Source: an uncultured Holophagales bacterium (lineage in GTDB: Bacteria > Acidobacteriota > Thermoanaerobaculia > UBA5066). Taken from it: 9,339 nt of DNA. The DNA lies in assembly GCA_937864895.1 (NCBI GenBank), contig CALMDF010000043.1, positions 1 through 9,339 of the forward strand. Direction: 5' to 3'. Below, in pieces: positions 1 through 5,748 of the stretch. The translations under genes and the position numbers were made by a program. The first letter of the stretch is position 1, and the number at the start of each line of letters is the position of its first letter. The notes under the pieces are model-generated. The model saw only the letters and a program-made list of their open reading frames with translations. It ran no database searches and was not told the origin of the DNA.

Positions 1-2
1 CA

Positions 3-362
3 ACCATCCGCACGGGGGCGGGGCTCGGGAGCGGGGGGCGCACGCCCATCGCCCCGCGCGCGGCTCCGGGCCCCGTGAGCGCGGGGCGCCGCGCCGCCGC
101 GCTCGCCCTCGACCTCTGCGAGATCCTCCTGAACGAGGACCACCCCGTTCTCGTCACGGAGGTGGCCGGACTCCTTCGCACGACGACGAAGATCGACGCG
201 AAGGCCGTTCAGGACTTCCTCTTCCGCCGCTCGATCGACGGGAACCCGGCGATCCTCCGCGCCGGCTCGGAGAACCTCGACACCGCCCGCCGTGCGGCCC
301 TGATCGCCAAGCTCGAGGCGCAGCAGGCGAGCCTCGGCAGTCTCGCCGCCGCCGGTCGCTGA
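3..362 (+). CDS. C-terminal part of an unrecognised protein (open at left edge)
   Basis: I do not recognise this gene. The frame is open from the window edge to a TGA at 360-362, so the true start probably lies outside. A GTG at 75 is the only nearby canonical start and has no Shine-Dalgarno sequence in front of it. The codons before 75 keep G or C in nearly every third position, like those after it, which suggests that coding continues to the left. The first 25 or so visible residues are a Gly/Pro/Arg/Ala-rich linker. After it comes a compact, mostly helical segment (ALDLCEILLNEDHPVLVTEV and what follows) and an Ala/Leu/Gln-rich tail. No catalytic or metal motif is visible. The segment could be a small helical C-terminal domain of a larger protein. 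The neighbour on the right is convergent, so context gives no functional hint. Confidence 0.55.
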   Translation, partial: TIRTGAGLGSGGRTPIAPRAAPGPVSAGRRAAALALDLCEILLNEDHPVLVTEVAGLLRTTTKIDAKAVQDFLFRRSIDGNPAILRAGSENLDTARRAALIAKLEAQQASLGSLAAAGR

Positions 363-378
363 GGCCCGGGCCCCGGCA

Positions 379-397
379 CGGGAAGACCCGCTTCCCG
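379..397. terminator. Possible bidirectional hairpin terminator between convergent genes
   Basis: CGGGAAG (379-385), a five-base loop, and CTTCCCG (391-397) form a perfect 7-bp stem. An alternative outer pairing GGCCCGGG (363-370) with CCCGGGCC (394-401) is also possible. It lies in the 75-base gap between two convergent genes, where a shared terminator is expected. There is no T-tract on either strand, so intrinsic termination is uncertain. Confidence 0.35.
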
Positions 398-437
398 GGC
401 CCTCCTGCGGTTCCGGCTCAGCCGATCGTCCGAAGGT

Positions 438-938
438 TCAGCGCCCGGCTTCCTTCTTGTTGAAGCGCTTCAGGATCCACTCCTGGACGGCTTCCTTTCC
501 CTTCGCTCCCGCGGTCGCGAGCTCTCCCTCTTTTGCGACCTCGGCCACGCGCAGCGCGTTGTCGGAGAGGACGATCGCGGGGAGGCCCTTCGCCGGGTCG
601 ATCCCGTAGCGATCCAGGAGGGCGCGGTTCTTCGAGCCGGCCGACACGTCCACGAAGACGGGGACGAACTGGCCGAAGAACGCCGTGAGGAACGGCTCCT
701 CGTAGATCGTGTCGTTCACGACGCGGCAGGGGGCGCAGTCGTTCGTTCCGAAGTTCACGAAGAGCCGGCGTCCGGACTCTCCGGCGGCGTGCGAGGCCGC
801 CTGGATCGCGAGGGCGCCGTCGCTCGTCGTGTCGTAGATCGGAACGTCTTCGGCAGGCGGGGCGGGGGGCTCGGTGAGCGCCGCGAAGGGGGTGACGGCG
901 AGGAGCATGGCGGCGGCGAGGCGAAGGGTGGGGTTCAT
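438..938 (-). CDS. Secreted thioredoxin-like protein (CAPC motif)
   Basis: A 166-residue protein with an N-terminal export signal: short basic start, then a hydrophobic Ala/Leu run over residues 7-21 and a Pro/Glu-rich linker. The thioredoxin-fold core follows at about residues 57-160. It has a beta strand ending in VNFGTN, the redox motif C68-A-P-C71, and a conserved Pro at 120 (GLPAIVLSD) in the cis-Pro position. It is therefore likely a periplasmic or extracytoplasmic thiol-disulfide oxidoreductase of the Thioredoxin_7 or DsbD-C-terminal type; its partner is unknown. The ATG start is supported by an AAAGGA ribosome site just upstream. It lies 25 bases downstream of the DUF3467 gene on the same strand and is probably co-transcribed with it. 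The fold assignment is strong; substrate and role are not determined. Confidence 0.85.
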   Translation of the reverse strand: MNPTLRLAAAMLLAVTPFAALTEPPAPPAEDVPIYDTTSDGALAIQAASHAAGESGRRLFVNFGTNDCAPCRVVNDTIYEEPFLTAFFGQFVPVFVDVSAGSKNRALLDRYGIDPAKGLPAIVLSDNALRVAEVAKEGELATAGAKGKEAVQEWILKRFNKKEAGR

Positions 939-963
939 CGGTTCCTTTCGGCGGCGGGAGCGG

Positions 964-1293
964 TCAGTTCGGTCGGACGGGGGCGCCGGAGTCGGTGCGC
1001 GAGCCCTCGAAATCGGTGCGGATCGGGCCGAAGTTCTTCTCGTAGACGGCGAGGTTCTGCGCGAGGGCGTTCAGGAACTGCTTAGCGTGGACGGGGGTCG
1101 TCAGGACCCTGCTGAGGACCCGGACGTCGCTCCGGCCGGGGACGGCGCGTCCGAAGTCGAAAACGAACTCGGCGGGGTTGTGCATGATGTTGAGGAGGTT
1201 CGCGTACACGCCGCTGGCCACGGCGTCGTCGATGGAGAACTGGAGGGCCGGGGGACCGGGAGGACCGTCGGCCTTCGGGGGGACTTCAGCCAT
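964..1293 (-). CDS. DUF3467 domain-containing protein
   Basis: A 109-residue protein. Residues 1-16 are a Pro-rich lead-in. Residues 17-90 match the DUF3467 pattern: YANLLNIMHNPAEFVFDFGR (30-49), then a VPG turn, a strand with VLTTPVHAKQFLNALAQNL and YEKNFG near residue 88. The tail is polar and disordered. DUF3467 proteins are small cytoplasmic proteins found across many phyla, and their biochemical role is not known to me. The ATG at 1293 is preceded by a good GAGGTG ribosome site. It is the first gene of a minus-strand pair with the thioredoxin-like gene and is divergent from the TatT-like gene at 1412. The family call is confident from the central motif; the function is unknown. Confidence 0.88.
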   Translation of the reverse strand: MAEVPPKADGPPGPPALQFSIDDAVASGVYANLLNIMHNPAEFVFDFGRAVPGRSDVRVLSRVLTTPVHAKQFLNALAQNLAVYEKNFGPIRTDFEGSRTDSGAPVRPN

Positions 1294-1342
1294 TGAGACA
1301 CCTCATGATGCGAACCTCGCACGGGTCCGCAAGAAGGATGCC

Positions 1343-1348
1343 ATTTTA
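1343..1348 (-). promoter_or_regulatory. Candidate -10 box for the DUF3467-thioredoxin unit
   Basis: On the minus strand this reads TAAAAT, an A/T island in otherwise very GC-rich sequence, about 50 bases before the DUF3467 start. No convincing -35 box is found 16-18 bases upstream (sequence there is near CCCGAA), so this is a weak prediction from the -10 alone. Confidence 0.35.
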
Positions 1349-1399
1349 CCCGTCCCCCTCCGGACTTCGGGACCCTACCGTCACCGGTGCGGCGGACCG

Positions 1400-1411
1400 T
1401 AAGATCCGCCG
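1400..1411 (+). promoter_or_regulatory. Candidate -10 box for leaderless transcription of the TatT-like gene
   Basis: TAAGAT at 1400-1405 is followed by exactly six bases and then the ATG at 1412. That spacing would put the transcription start at or next to the start codon. There is no Shine-Dalgarno sequence before the ATG, which fits a leaderless mRNA. No good -35 box is visible. The same geometry recurs at 4190-4202. Confidence 0.4.
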
Positions 1412-2299
1412 ATGAAGAGAGCCCCGCAGGTCGTCCTGGCCGCCCTTCTCGCCGGTCTGGCCCCCTTCGGGCAGGCCGCGGCCGGGGCGGAAGTCCCCGA
1501 GCTCCTCGAAGTCGACGCCGCCTGGGCCCGCCGGGCAGAAGGCGCGAAGGGCGGGGAGGCCCTCGAGGGGGTCGTGGCCCCCCTCGTCGCCGCGGCGCGG
1601 AAGGCCGTCGCCGTCCACCCGCGGAACCTCGACGCCCGCTGGAGGCTGATGCGCGCCCTCTACTTCCAGGGAGAGCACGCGACGACCGGGGCCGAGGCGA
1701 AGAAGAAGGTCTTCGACGAAGGGAAGCGCCTCGGCGAGGAGACGCTCGACCTGGTCCGGCAGGAGGCGGGTGCCGCCGCCGGGAAGGACCTGTCGAGGGC
1801 GACCCCCGACGAGCTCGTGCCCTACGTGAAGGGTCGGACGGACGTGACCGCGTGCTTCCTCTGGTCCGCCGTCGACTGGGGCAAGTGGGCCCTCGTCTTC
1901 GGCAAGACCGCGGCCGCGCGCCAGGGGGCGGCGGCGAAGATCCGCGACTACGCGACGGCCGTCGTCCGCCTCGACCCCGCGTTCGACGAGGGGGGCGGGT
2001 ACCGGGTCCTCGGGAGGCTCCACCACCAGACGCCCTCGATCCCGTTCGTCACGGGCTGGGCCTCGCGGTCCGAGGCGCTGAAGGCCCTCCGCGCCGCGGT
2101 CGAGGTCGCGCCCCGCAATTTCGTCAACCGGCTCTACCTCGCCGAAGCGCTCCACGACTACGAGAAGGCGCGCCGCGGCGAGGCGGTGCGGATGCTGGAG
2201 GCCCTCGTCAACGAGACGCCCACCACCGCGCTGGCCGTCGAGGACGCGAGGGCGCAGGAAGACGCCCGGGCGCTCCTCGCGGCCTGGAAGAAGGGGTGA
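1412..2299 (+). CDS. Secreted TPR protein, TatT-like (TRAP transporter TatT component family)
   Basis: A 295-residue protein with an export signal (MKR, then a hydrophobic stretch to about residue 24, cleavage probably near AGA/E at 26-27). The mature part is alpha-helical with TPR-like units. One ends in [15 protein letters not shown], another in [20 protein letters not shown], and a third in [23 protein letters not shown]. The run of [25 protein letters not shown], then the [14 protein letters not shown] repeat is the arrangement I associate with TatT-component proteins, periplasmic TPR proteins named for spirochaete TatT. No cysteine lipobox is seen. No TRAP transporter genes are nearby, so a transport role is not supported here; a generic protein-binding scaffold is as likely. 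It overlaps nothing and ends seven bases before cysE, suggesting co-transcription. Confidence 0.75.
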   Translation: MKRAPQVVLAALLAGLAPFGQAAAGAEVPELLEVDAAWARRAEGAKGGEALEGVVAPLVAAARKAVAVHPRNLDARWRLMRALYFQGEHATTGAEAKKKVFDEGKRLGEETLDLVRQEAGAAAGKDLSRATPDELVPYVKGRTDVTACFLWSAVDWGKWALVFGKTAAARQGAAAKIRDYATAVVRLDPAFDEGGGYRVLGRLHHQTPSIPFVTGWASRSEALKALRAAVEVAPRNFVNRLYLAEALHDYEKARRGEAVRMLEALVNETPTTALAVEDARAQEDARALLAAWKKG

Positions 2300-2306
2300 C
2301 AGGGCG

Positions 2307-3227
2307 ATGAAGGACCGGATCCGCAACGCGATGGCCCGCATCGTCGCCACTGCCGAGAGCCGCCCGCAGCTCTCCGCGGTCGAGGCGGCGCCGCGACCCC
2401 AGAAGAAGGAGATCATCGAGCTCATCCGCCTCTTCCAGGAGGTCGTCTACCCGGGCTACTTCGGCGACACCGTCCTCTACCGCGACAACCTTCGCGACCA
2501 CCTTGGCGACGTTCTCTTCCGGATCCACCTCCGCCTCTCCGACGAGGTGGAGAAGGCGATCGAGGCCGTCGAGGGGCGGGCCTCCGCCCGGAAGCACGCG
2601 CGGGAGATCGTGACCACGCTTTTCGAGCGCCTCCCCGACGTCGCGGACCGCGTCGCGGAGGACGTGCAGGCGGCCTACGACGGAGACCCGGCGGCGCAGG
2701 GCTTCGACGAGCTGATCCTCGCCTACCCGGGCGTGAAGGCGGTCTTCACCTACCGCATCGCCCACGAGCTGCACCGCCTGGGGGTCCGCCTGATCCCCCG
2801 CGTGATGACCGAGTTCGCCCACAACGAGACGGGGATCGACATCCACCCGGGCGCGACGATCGGCCGGTCGTTCTTCATCGACCACGGCACCGGCGTCGTC
2901 ATCGGGGAGACGACGTCGATCGGGGACCGCGTGAAGATCTACCAGGGCGTGACGCTGGGGGCACTCTCGTTCCCGAAGAACGAGCACGGCGAGCTGATCC
3001 GCGGCGTGAAGCGCCACCCGACCGTCGAGGACGAGGTCGTCATCTACGCCGGCGCGACGATCCTGGGGGGCGGCACGGTGATCGGCCGCGGGAGCGTCAT
3101 CGGCGGCAGCGTGTGGCTGACGACGTCGGTGCCGCCCTACACCCGAGTGACCCTCGCGGGGGAGCAGCTCCGGTTCGAGCCCCGCGCGGTCCCGGGCCGG
3201 CCCGGGACGGGCGTCGATCCCGCCTGA
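2307..3227 (+). CDS. cysE: Serine O-acetyltransferase (EpsC/CysE type)
   Basis: Transfers acetyl from acetyl-CoA to L-serine, giving O-acetylserine, the first committed step of cysteine synthesis in the cytoplasm. The 306-residue protein has an N-terminal helical region (about 1-165) and a C-terminal left-handed beta-helix of hexapeptide repeats (about 176-275). Family landmarks are intact: [13 protein letters not shown] (147-159), [11 protein letters not shown] with D178, the IDHGTG motif with catalytic H193, [20 protein letters not shown] and KRHP with H237. The long N-terminus and the [10 protein letters not shown] motif resemble EpsC-type enzymes. The C-terminal tail after 275 is divergent and Pro/Gly-rich, so cysteine feedback inhibition cannot be judged. 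The ATG at 2307 lies just after the upstream TGA, with AAGGGG as a possible ribosome site. No cysK is adjacent. Its stop is only three bases from the convergent folK stop. Confidence 0.93.
   Translation: MKDRIRNAMARIVATAESRPQLSAVEAAPRPQKKEIIELIRLFQEVVYPGYFGDTVLYRDNLRDHLGDVLFRIHLRLSDEVEKAIEAVEGRASARKHAREIVTTLFERLPDVADRVAEDVQAAYDGDPAAQGFDELILAYPGVKAVFTYRIAHELHRLGVRLIPRVMTEFAHNETGIDIHPGATIGRSFFIDHGTGVVIGETTSIGDRVKIYQGVTLGALSFPKNEHGELIRGVKRHPTVEDEVVIYAGATILGGGTVIGRGSVIGGSVWLTTSVPPYTRVTLAGEQLRFEPRAVPGRPGTGVDPA
3189..3208. terminator. Perfect 20-bp palindrome at the cysE/folK convergent ends
   Basis: GTCCCGGG (3189-3196), CCGG, CCCGGGAC (3201-3208) is a perfect palindrome that folds as an 8-bp GC stem with a four-base loop on either strand. 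It sits inside the last codons of cysE and 23 bases beyond the folK stop. It could slow or end transcription from both sides. There is no T-tract, and GC-rich coding sequence makes such palindromes fairly easy to obtain by chance. Confidence 0.35.
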
Positions 3228-3230
3228 AGG

Positions 3231-3719
3231 TCAGGCCGCCGGCGGGTCCCAGCGGTCGACCCTCGCGGGCGGAGCGTCCTCGAGGAGCCGGGCGACCGAC
3301 CTTCCCGTGCCCGGGACGACGAGGGAAGGCGCGAGATCGGCGAGGGGCGCGAGGACGAACCGCCTCTGGGCGAGCCGCGGGTGGGGGACGACGAGCCCCG
3401 GCAGGTCGAGCTCGAGGTCCCCGTAGAGCAGGAGGTCGAGGTCGAGCGGGCGGGGGGCGTCGCGCGTCCCTGAAGGAAAGCGCCCCGCCTCGGCCTCGAG
3501 GCCCTGCAGGAGAGCCAGGAGCGCGAGAGGAGACAGGTGCGTCCGTCCCGTCGCGACGGCGTTGACGTAGTCGGCCTGGGGGGGGCCGCCGACGGGCGCC
3601 GTGCGGTAGAGGGGGGAGCGCGAGAGGGCCTCGACGTGACCGGAAAGGCCCGAGAGGGCCTTCGCGAAAGCGAGCTCGGGCGCGCCGACGTTCCCGCCGA
3701 GGCCGATGACGACCTCTAC
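3231..3719 (-). CDS. folK: HPPK (2-amino-4-hydroxy-6-hydroxymethyldihydropteridine pyrophosphokinase); non-canonical start
   Basis: Transfers pyrophosphate from ATP to the hydroxymethyl-dihydropterin in folate synthesis. Reading from the GTA codon at 3719-3717 gives 162 residues, the normal size for HPPK. Motifs run in order: VEVVIGLGGNVG (1-12), SRSPLYRTAPVGG (33-45) with ADYVNAV, PRPLDLDLLLYG (89-100) whose D93 and D95 are the expected magnesium ligands, and PHPRLAQRRFVLAPLADLAP (112-131). All are collinear with E. coli HPPK. No ATG, GTG or TTG occurs in this frame, either inside the gene or upstream to the in-frame stop at 3999-4001, so standard ORF finding misses it. GTA is the position-equivalent start and is one base from GTG. 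ATC at 3707-3705 has a GAGG five bases upstream but would remove most of the first strand. It lies seven bases after the stop of the FYDLN gene, so translational coupling is plausible. Identity is firm; the start is not. Confidence 0.9.
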   Translation of the reverse strand, partial: VEVVIGLGGNVGAPELAFAKALSGLSGHVEALSRSPLYRTAPVGGPPQADYVNAVATGRTHLSPLALLALLQGLEAEAGRFPSGTRDAPRPLDLDLLLYGDLELDLPGLVVPHPRLAQRRFVLAPLADLAPSLVVPGTGRSVARLLEDAPPARVDRWDPPAA

Positions 3720-3726
3720 CGCGGCG

Positions 3727-4059
3727 CTAGTAGTCGTCTTCGCTCTCCGCGTCGCCCGCCTCGAGGCTCGGTCCCTCGCCCAGCGGCAGCTCCTCGTCGT
3801 CGAGCGCGGCCTTGGCCGCGGGATCCTCGGGCTCGACGCCGATGTCCTCGTCGTCGCGGTTGCGTTCGAAGAGGTCCGGATCGGCGAACTCGTCGCGCTT
3901 GGCGCGACGGGCGGCGATGAGCGCGGCCGGAGAGGTGTCGCGCGGAGGCGCGTCCTTCTGGTCGGCTCCGCACTTCGGGCAGAGGACGGGCGTTCTCCTC
4001 AGGTCGTAGAACTTCGTCCCGCACCGGAAGCATTCGTGTTTCTGACCGAGATCGGGCAT
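3727..4059 (-). CDS. FYDLN-acid family zinc-ribbon protein (TIGR02300-like)
   Basis: A 110-residue protein. Residues 1-32 form a zinc ribbon: MPDLGQKHECFRCGTKFYDL holds C10-x2-C13 and the family-defining FYDL, and C27-PK-C30 completes the four-cysteine site. The remainder (about 45-110) is charged and increasingly acidic, rich in Asp and Glu and ending in SEDDY, as the family name implies. The function of this family is not established; it is a small cytoplasmic protein. I chose the ATG at 4059 because MPDLG is the normal beginning of the family and GAGGGAG lies just upstream. A TTG twelve bases further upstream overlaps that ribosome site and is unlikely. It is the first gene of a minus-strand unit with folK and has the best promoter in the window. 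Confidence 0.9.
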   Translation of the reverse strand: MPDLGQKHECFRCGTKFYDLRRTPVLCPKCGADQKDAPPRDTSPAALIAARRAKRDEFADPDLFERNRDDEDIGVEPEDPAAKAALDDEELPLGEGPSLEAGDAESEDDY

Positions 4060-4062
4060 TCG

Positions 4063-4069
4063 CTCCCTC
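4063..4069 (-). promoter_or_regulatory. Ribosome binding site that fixes the FYDLN gene start
   Basis: On the minus strand GAGGGAG ends three bases before the ATG at 4059 (six bases if the GAGG core is used). The alternative TTG start at 4071 overlaps this site and has no ribosome site of its own, so the ATG is preferred. Confidence 0.7.
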
Positions 4070-4083
4070 AAAAAAGACGCCGG

Positions 4084-4112
4084 AACATAGCATCGGGTCC
4101 ATGGTCGGTCAA
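4084..4112 (-). promoter_or_regulatory. Sigma70-like promoter for the FYDLN-folK unit
   Basis: On the minus strand TTGACC (4112-4107) is followed by exactly 17 bases and then TATGTT (4089-4084). Both boxes are close to the housekeeping consensus and the spacing is optimal, in a window where AT-rich hexamers are scarce. Transcription would begin near 4077, leaving a short leader of about 17 bases that contains the GAGGGAG ribosome site. Confidence 0.7.
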
Positions 4113-4156
4113 CGCGATCCGACGCGCGTTCCGACGAGGGCCGTCAGGCGGCTTGC

Positions 4157-4189
4157 CGAGCGGCTCCCCGCTCGCGGTCCGGAGCCGCT
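4157..4189. repeat. Overlapping inverted repeats upstream of the tgt promoter candidate
   Basis: AGCGGCTCC (4159-4167) and GGAGCCGCT (4181-4189) are perfect 9-base inverted arms around 13 bases. A second, mutually exclusive pairing is CGAGCGG (4157-4163) with CCGCTCG (4168-4174) around four bases. They lie directly upstream of the TACACT box at 4190, so if that box is used they would be untranscribed DNA and could be an operator. In GC-rich sequence this may be chance. Confidence 0.3.
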
Positions 4190-4201
4190 TACACTCGGCG
4201 C
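4190..4201 (+). promoter_or_regulatory. Candidate -10 box upstream of tgt
   Basis: TACACT (4190-4195) is followed by six bases and then a GTG at 4202. This is the same TANNNT-six-start layout as at 1400-1412, suggesting a leaderless transcript. No good -35 box lies 16-18 bases upstream. It is the only -10-like hexamer I find in the 142 bases between the minus-strand promoter and the tgt start. Confidence 0.35.
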
Positions 4202-4261
4202 GTGAACGGGCTCCCGGAGACCTTTCCCGCGCCGGTCCTCCCGCCGGCGCCCTCGTGCTGA
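4202..4261 (+). CDS. Possible short leader ORF coupled to tgt
   Basis: GTG at 4202 opens a 19-codon frame (VNGLPETFPAPVLPPAPSC, read with V as initiator) ending in TGA at 4259-4261. Its end overlaps the proposed tgt start GTG (4255-4257) in the sequence GTGCTGA. tgt itself has no visible Shine-Dalgarno sequence, so translation of this leader could deliver ribosomes to the tgt start. No homology is recognised. It could equally be non-coding 5' sequence, or, if the sequence carried an indel, an N-terminal extension of Tgt. Confidence 0.25.
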   Translation: MNGLPETFPAPVLPPAPSC

Positions 4262-5388
4262 CCTTCGACGTCCTCGCCACGGACGGCGAGGCGCGGCGCG
4301 GGAAGGTGACGCTCGACCACGGGAGCGTCGAGACGCCCGCCTTCATGCCCGTGGGGACCGCCGGCACGGTCAAGGCCGCCCGCTGGAGCGACGTCGCCGG
4401 CGCGGGCGCCGAGATCGTCCTGGCGAACACCTACCACCTGATGCTGCGGCCGGGCGGACACCTGATCCGGGAGATGGGAGGACTTCACCGCTTCGTCGGC
4501 TGGGACCGGCCGATCCTGACGGACTCGGGCGGTTTCCAGGTGATGTCCCTCGCGGGGAGCCGGAAGCTCACGGAGGAAGGGGTCCTCTTCCGGAGCCACC
4601 TCGACGGCAGCCCGCACCTTCTGACGCCCGAGAGGGCGGCCCGGCTCCAGCTCGGCGATTTCGGCGTCGACGTGGCCATGGTCCTCGACGAGTGCACGCC
4701 CTACCCGGCGACGCGCGACGAGGCGGCGCGCTCGATGGAGCTGACCCACCGCTGGGCGCGGCGCGGCCGCGAGGCCTTCGTCGCTCTCGGGGGCGGGGGT
4801 GGCCGAAGCGCACAGTTCGGGATCGTCCAGGGAGGGATGTTTCCGGACCTGAGGCGCGAGAGCGCGGCGGCGGTGGCCGCCCTCGGCTTCGAGGGGGTCG
4901 CGTGCGGAGGGGTCTCCGTCGGAGAGCCGAAGGAGGAGATGAGAGCGATCGTCGAGGCGACGGGGCCGATCCTGCCCGCGGGCCGGCCGCGCTACCTCAT
5001 GGGTGTCGGAGACCCGCACGACATCCTCCACGCGGTGGCGAACGGCTTCGACCTCTTCGACTGCGTTCTCCCGACGAGGGCCGCCCGTCACGGCCTCGCC
5101 TACACCTCCCAGGGGAGGATCGTGATCAAGCAGGCGCGGTACCGGGCCGACGCCGCCCCGCTCGACCCGGCCTGTGCCTGCGCGACGTGCCGCTCGGCGT
5201 CGCGGGCCTACATCAGGCACCTCTTCATGCTCGGAGAGCCGACGGCGGGGACCCTCCTCACGGTTCACAACCTGACGGCCGTCCTTGACTTGATGAAGGG
5301 AATCCGTGAGGCTCTCGCGGCACGACGCTACGCGGCGTTCGCGGCCGAAGCCGCGCGGCGCCTCGATTTCGGGAAGGACACGCGATGA
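4255..5388 (+). CDS. tgt: Queuine/preQ1 tRNA-guanine transglycosylase
   Basis: Exchanges the wobble guanine of GUN-anticodon tRNAs for preQ1 during queuosine modification. From GTG 4255 the protein has 377 residues, a typical bacterial length, beginning LTFDVLATDGEARRGKVTL as the family does. Motifs: ETPAFMPVGTAGTVK, ANTYHLMLRPG, the LTDSGGFQVMSL motif with general-base D90, FRSHLDGS, VQGGMFPDLRRES, YLMGVGDP, and FDCVLPTRAARHG with nucleophile D269. The zinc ligands are C307, C309 and C312 (CACATC) and H338. The only insertion noticed is a Gly-rich loop around 179-184. The open frame continues far upstream, but the family start and the lack of any other plausible initiator favour GTG 4255, despite a missing ribosome site. 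Its TGA overlaps the yajC ATG by four bases, as in many tgt-yajC operons. Confidence 0.95.
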   Translation: MLTFDVLATDGEARRGKVTLDHGSVETPAFMPVGTAGTVKAARWSDVAGAGAEIVLANTYHLMLRPGGHLIREMGGLHRFVGWDRPILTDSGGFQVMSLAGSRKLTEEGVLFRSHLDGSPHLLTPERAARLQLGDFGVDVAMVLDECTPYPATRDEAARSMELTHRWARRGREAFVALGGGGGRSAQFGIVQGGMFPDLRRESAAAVAALGFEGVACGGVSVGEPKEEMRAIVEATGPILPAGRPRYLMGVGDPHDILHAVANGFDLFDCVLPTRAARHGLAYTSQGRIVIKQARYRADAAPLDPACACATCRSASRAYIRHLFMLGEPTAGTLLTVHNLTAVLDLMKGIREALAARRYAAFAAEAARRLDFGKDTR

Positions 5389-5726
5389 ATCCGATCTCCC
5401 TCCTGCAGGCCGCCCCGGCGGCCCCGTCCATGAAGGACGGCCTGCTCCAGATGGTCCCCTTCCTCCTCATCTTCGTCGTCTTCTACTTCGTCCTCCTCGC
5501 GCCGATGAGGAAGCAGCAGAAGAAGACGAAGGAGATGCTCGCCCAGCTCAAGAAGGGCGACCGGGTCATGACCTCGGGCGGGATCTTCGGCACCGTCGCC
5601 CAGGTCGAGGACCAGGTGGTCTGGGTGAAGATCGCCGACACGGTCAAGGTGAAGATGGCCAAGAGCGCCATCACGAGCGTCGTCATCGAGCCGGAGGCGG
5701 GCAAGGATCAGGGTACCGCGGCCTGA
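5385..5726 (+). CDS. yajC: Sec translocon accessory protein YajC
   Basis: A 113-residue single-pass inner-membrane protein that associates with SecDF in the Sec export machinery. Residues 20-39 are one hydrophobic helix, followed by the family signature LLAPMRKQQKKTKEM with its basic cluster. The cytoplasmic domain has KGDRVMTSGGIFGTV (57-71) and short strands ending VKMAKSAITSVV. The N-terminal 19 residues are Ala/Pro-rich. The ATG overlaps the tgt stop (ATGA) and has AAGGA six bases upstream (5374-5378). In most bacteria secD and secF come next; here they do not, and sbcD follows after 22 bases. Length and motifs are normal. Confidence 0.95.
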   Translation: MNPISLLQAAPAAPSMKDGLLQMVPFLLIFVVFYFVLLAPMRKQQKKTKEMLAQLKKGDRVMTSGGIFGTVAQVEDQVVWVKIADTVKVKMAKSAITSVVIEPEAGKDQGTAA

Positions 5727-5733
5727 GGCCGCG
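5717..5733 (+). terminator. Hairpin with the yajC stop codon as its loop
   Basis: CGCGGCC (5717-5723), TGA (5724-5726, the yajC stop), GGCCGCG (5727-5733) make a perfect 7-bp GC stem with a three-base loop. It lies between yajC and sbcD. It could weaken transcription into sbcDC or mark an mRNA end. No T-tract follows, so full termination is unlikely. Confidence 0.35.
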
Positions 5734-5748
5734 AGGCGCCCGCCCATC

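Noticed and set aside
1387..2310. 307-residue plus-strand frame overlapping the TatT-like gene
   Set aside because: Extremely Arg/Gly/Pro-rich out-of-frame translation; the other frame has a signal peptide and TPR motifs.
1346..2425. 359-residue minus-strand open frame opposite the TatT-like gene
   Set aside because: Composition is Arg/Gly/Pro-biased with no recognisable domain, and it spans an intergenic gap and two real plus-strand genes.
2208..3017. 269-residue minus-strand open frame opposite cysE
   Set aside because: Antisense shadow of a gene with intact catalytic motifs; no domain is seen in it.
3113..3565. 150-residue plus-strand frame across the cysE end and folK
   Set aside because: It overlaps two genes with clear motifs and has Arg/Gly/Ala-rich low-complexity composition.
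3706..4254. Upstream extension of the tgt frame to give a 560-residue protein
   Set aside because: The extension is antisense to the FYDLN gene and has no Tgt homology; the family N-terminus begins at 4255.
4060..4254. preQ1 riboswitch or tRNA gene in the tgt upstream region
   Set aside because: No recognisable preQ1 aptamer pseudoknot pattern or tRNA cloverleaf was found; only promoter-like boxes and GC-rich dyads are seen.
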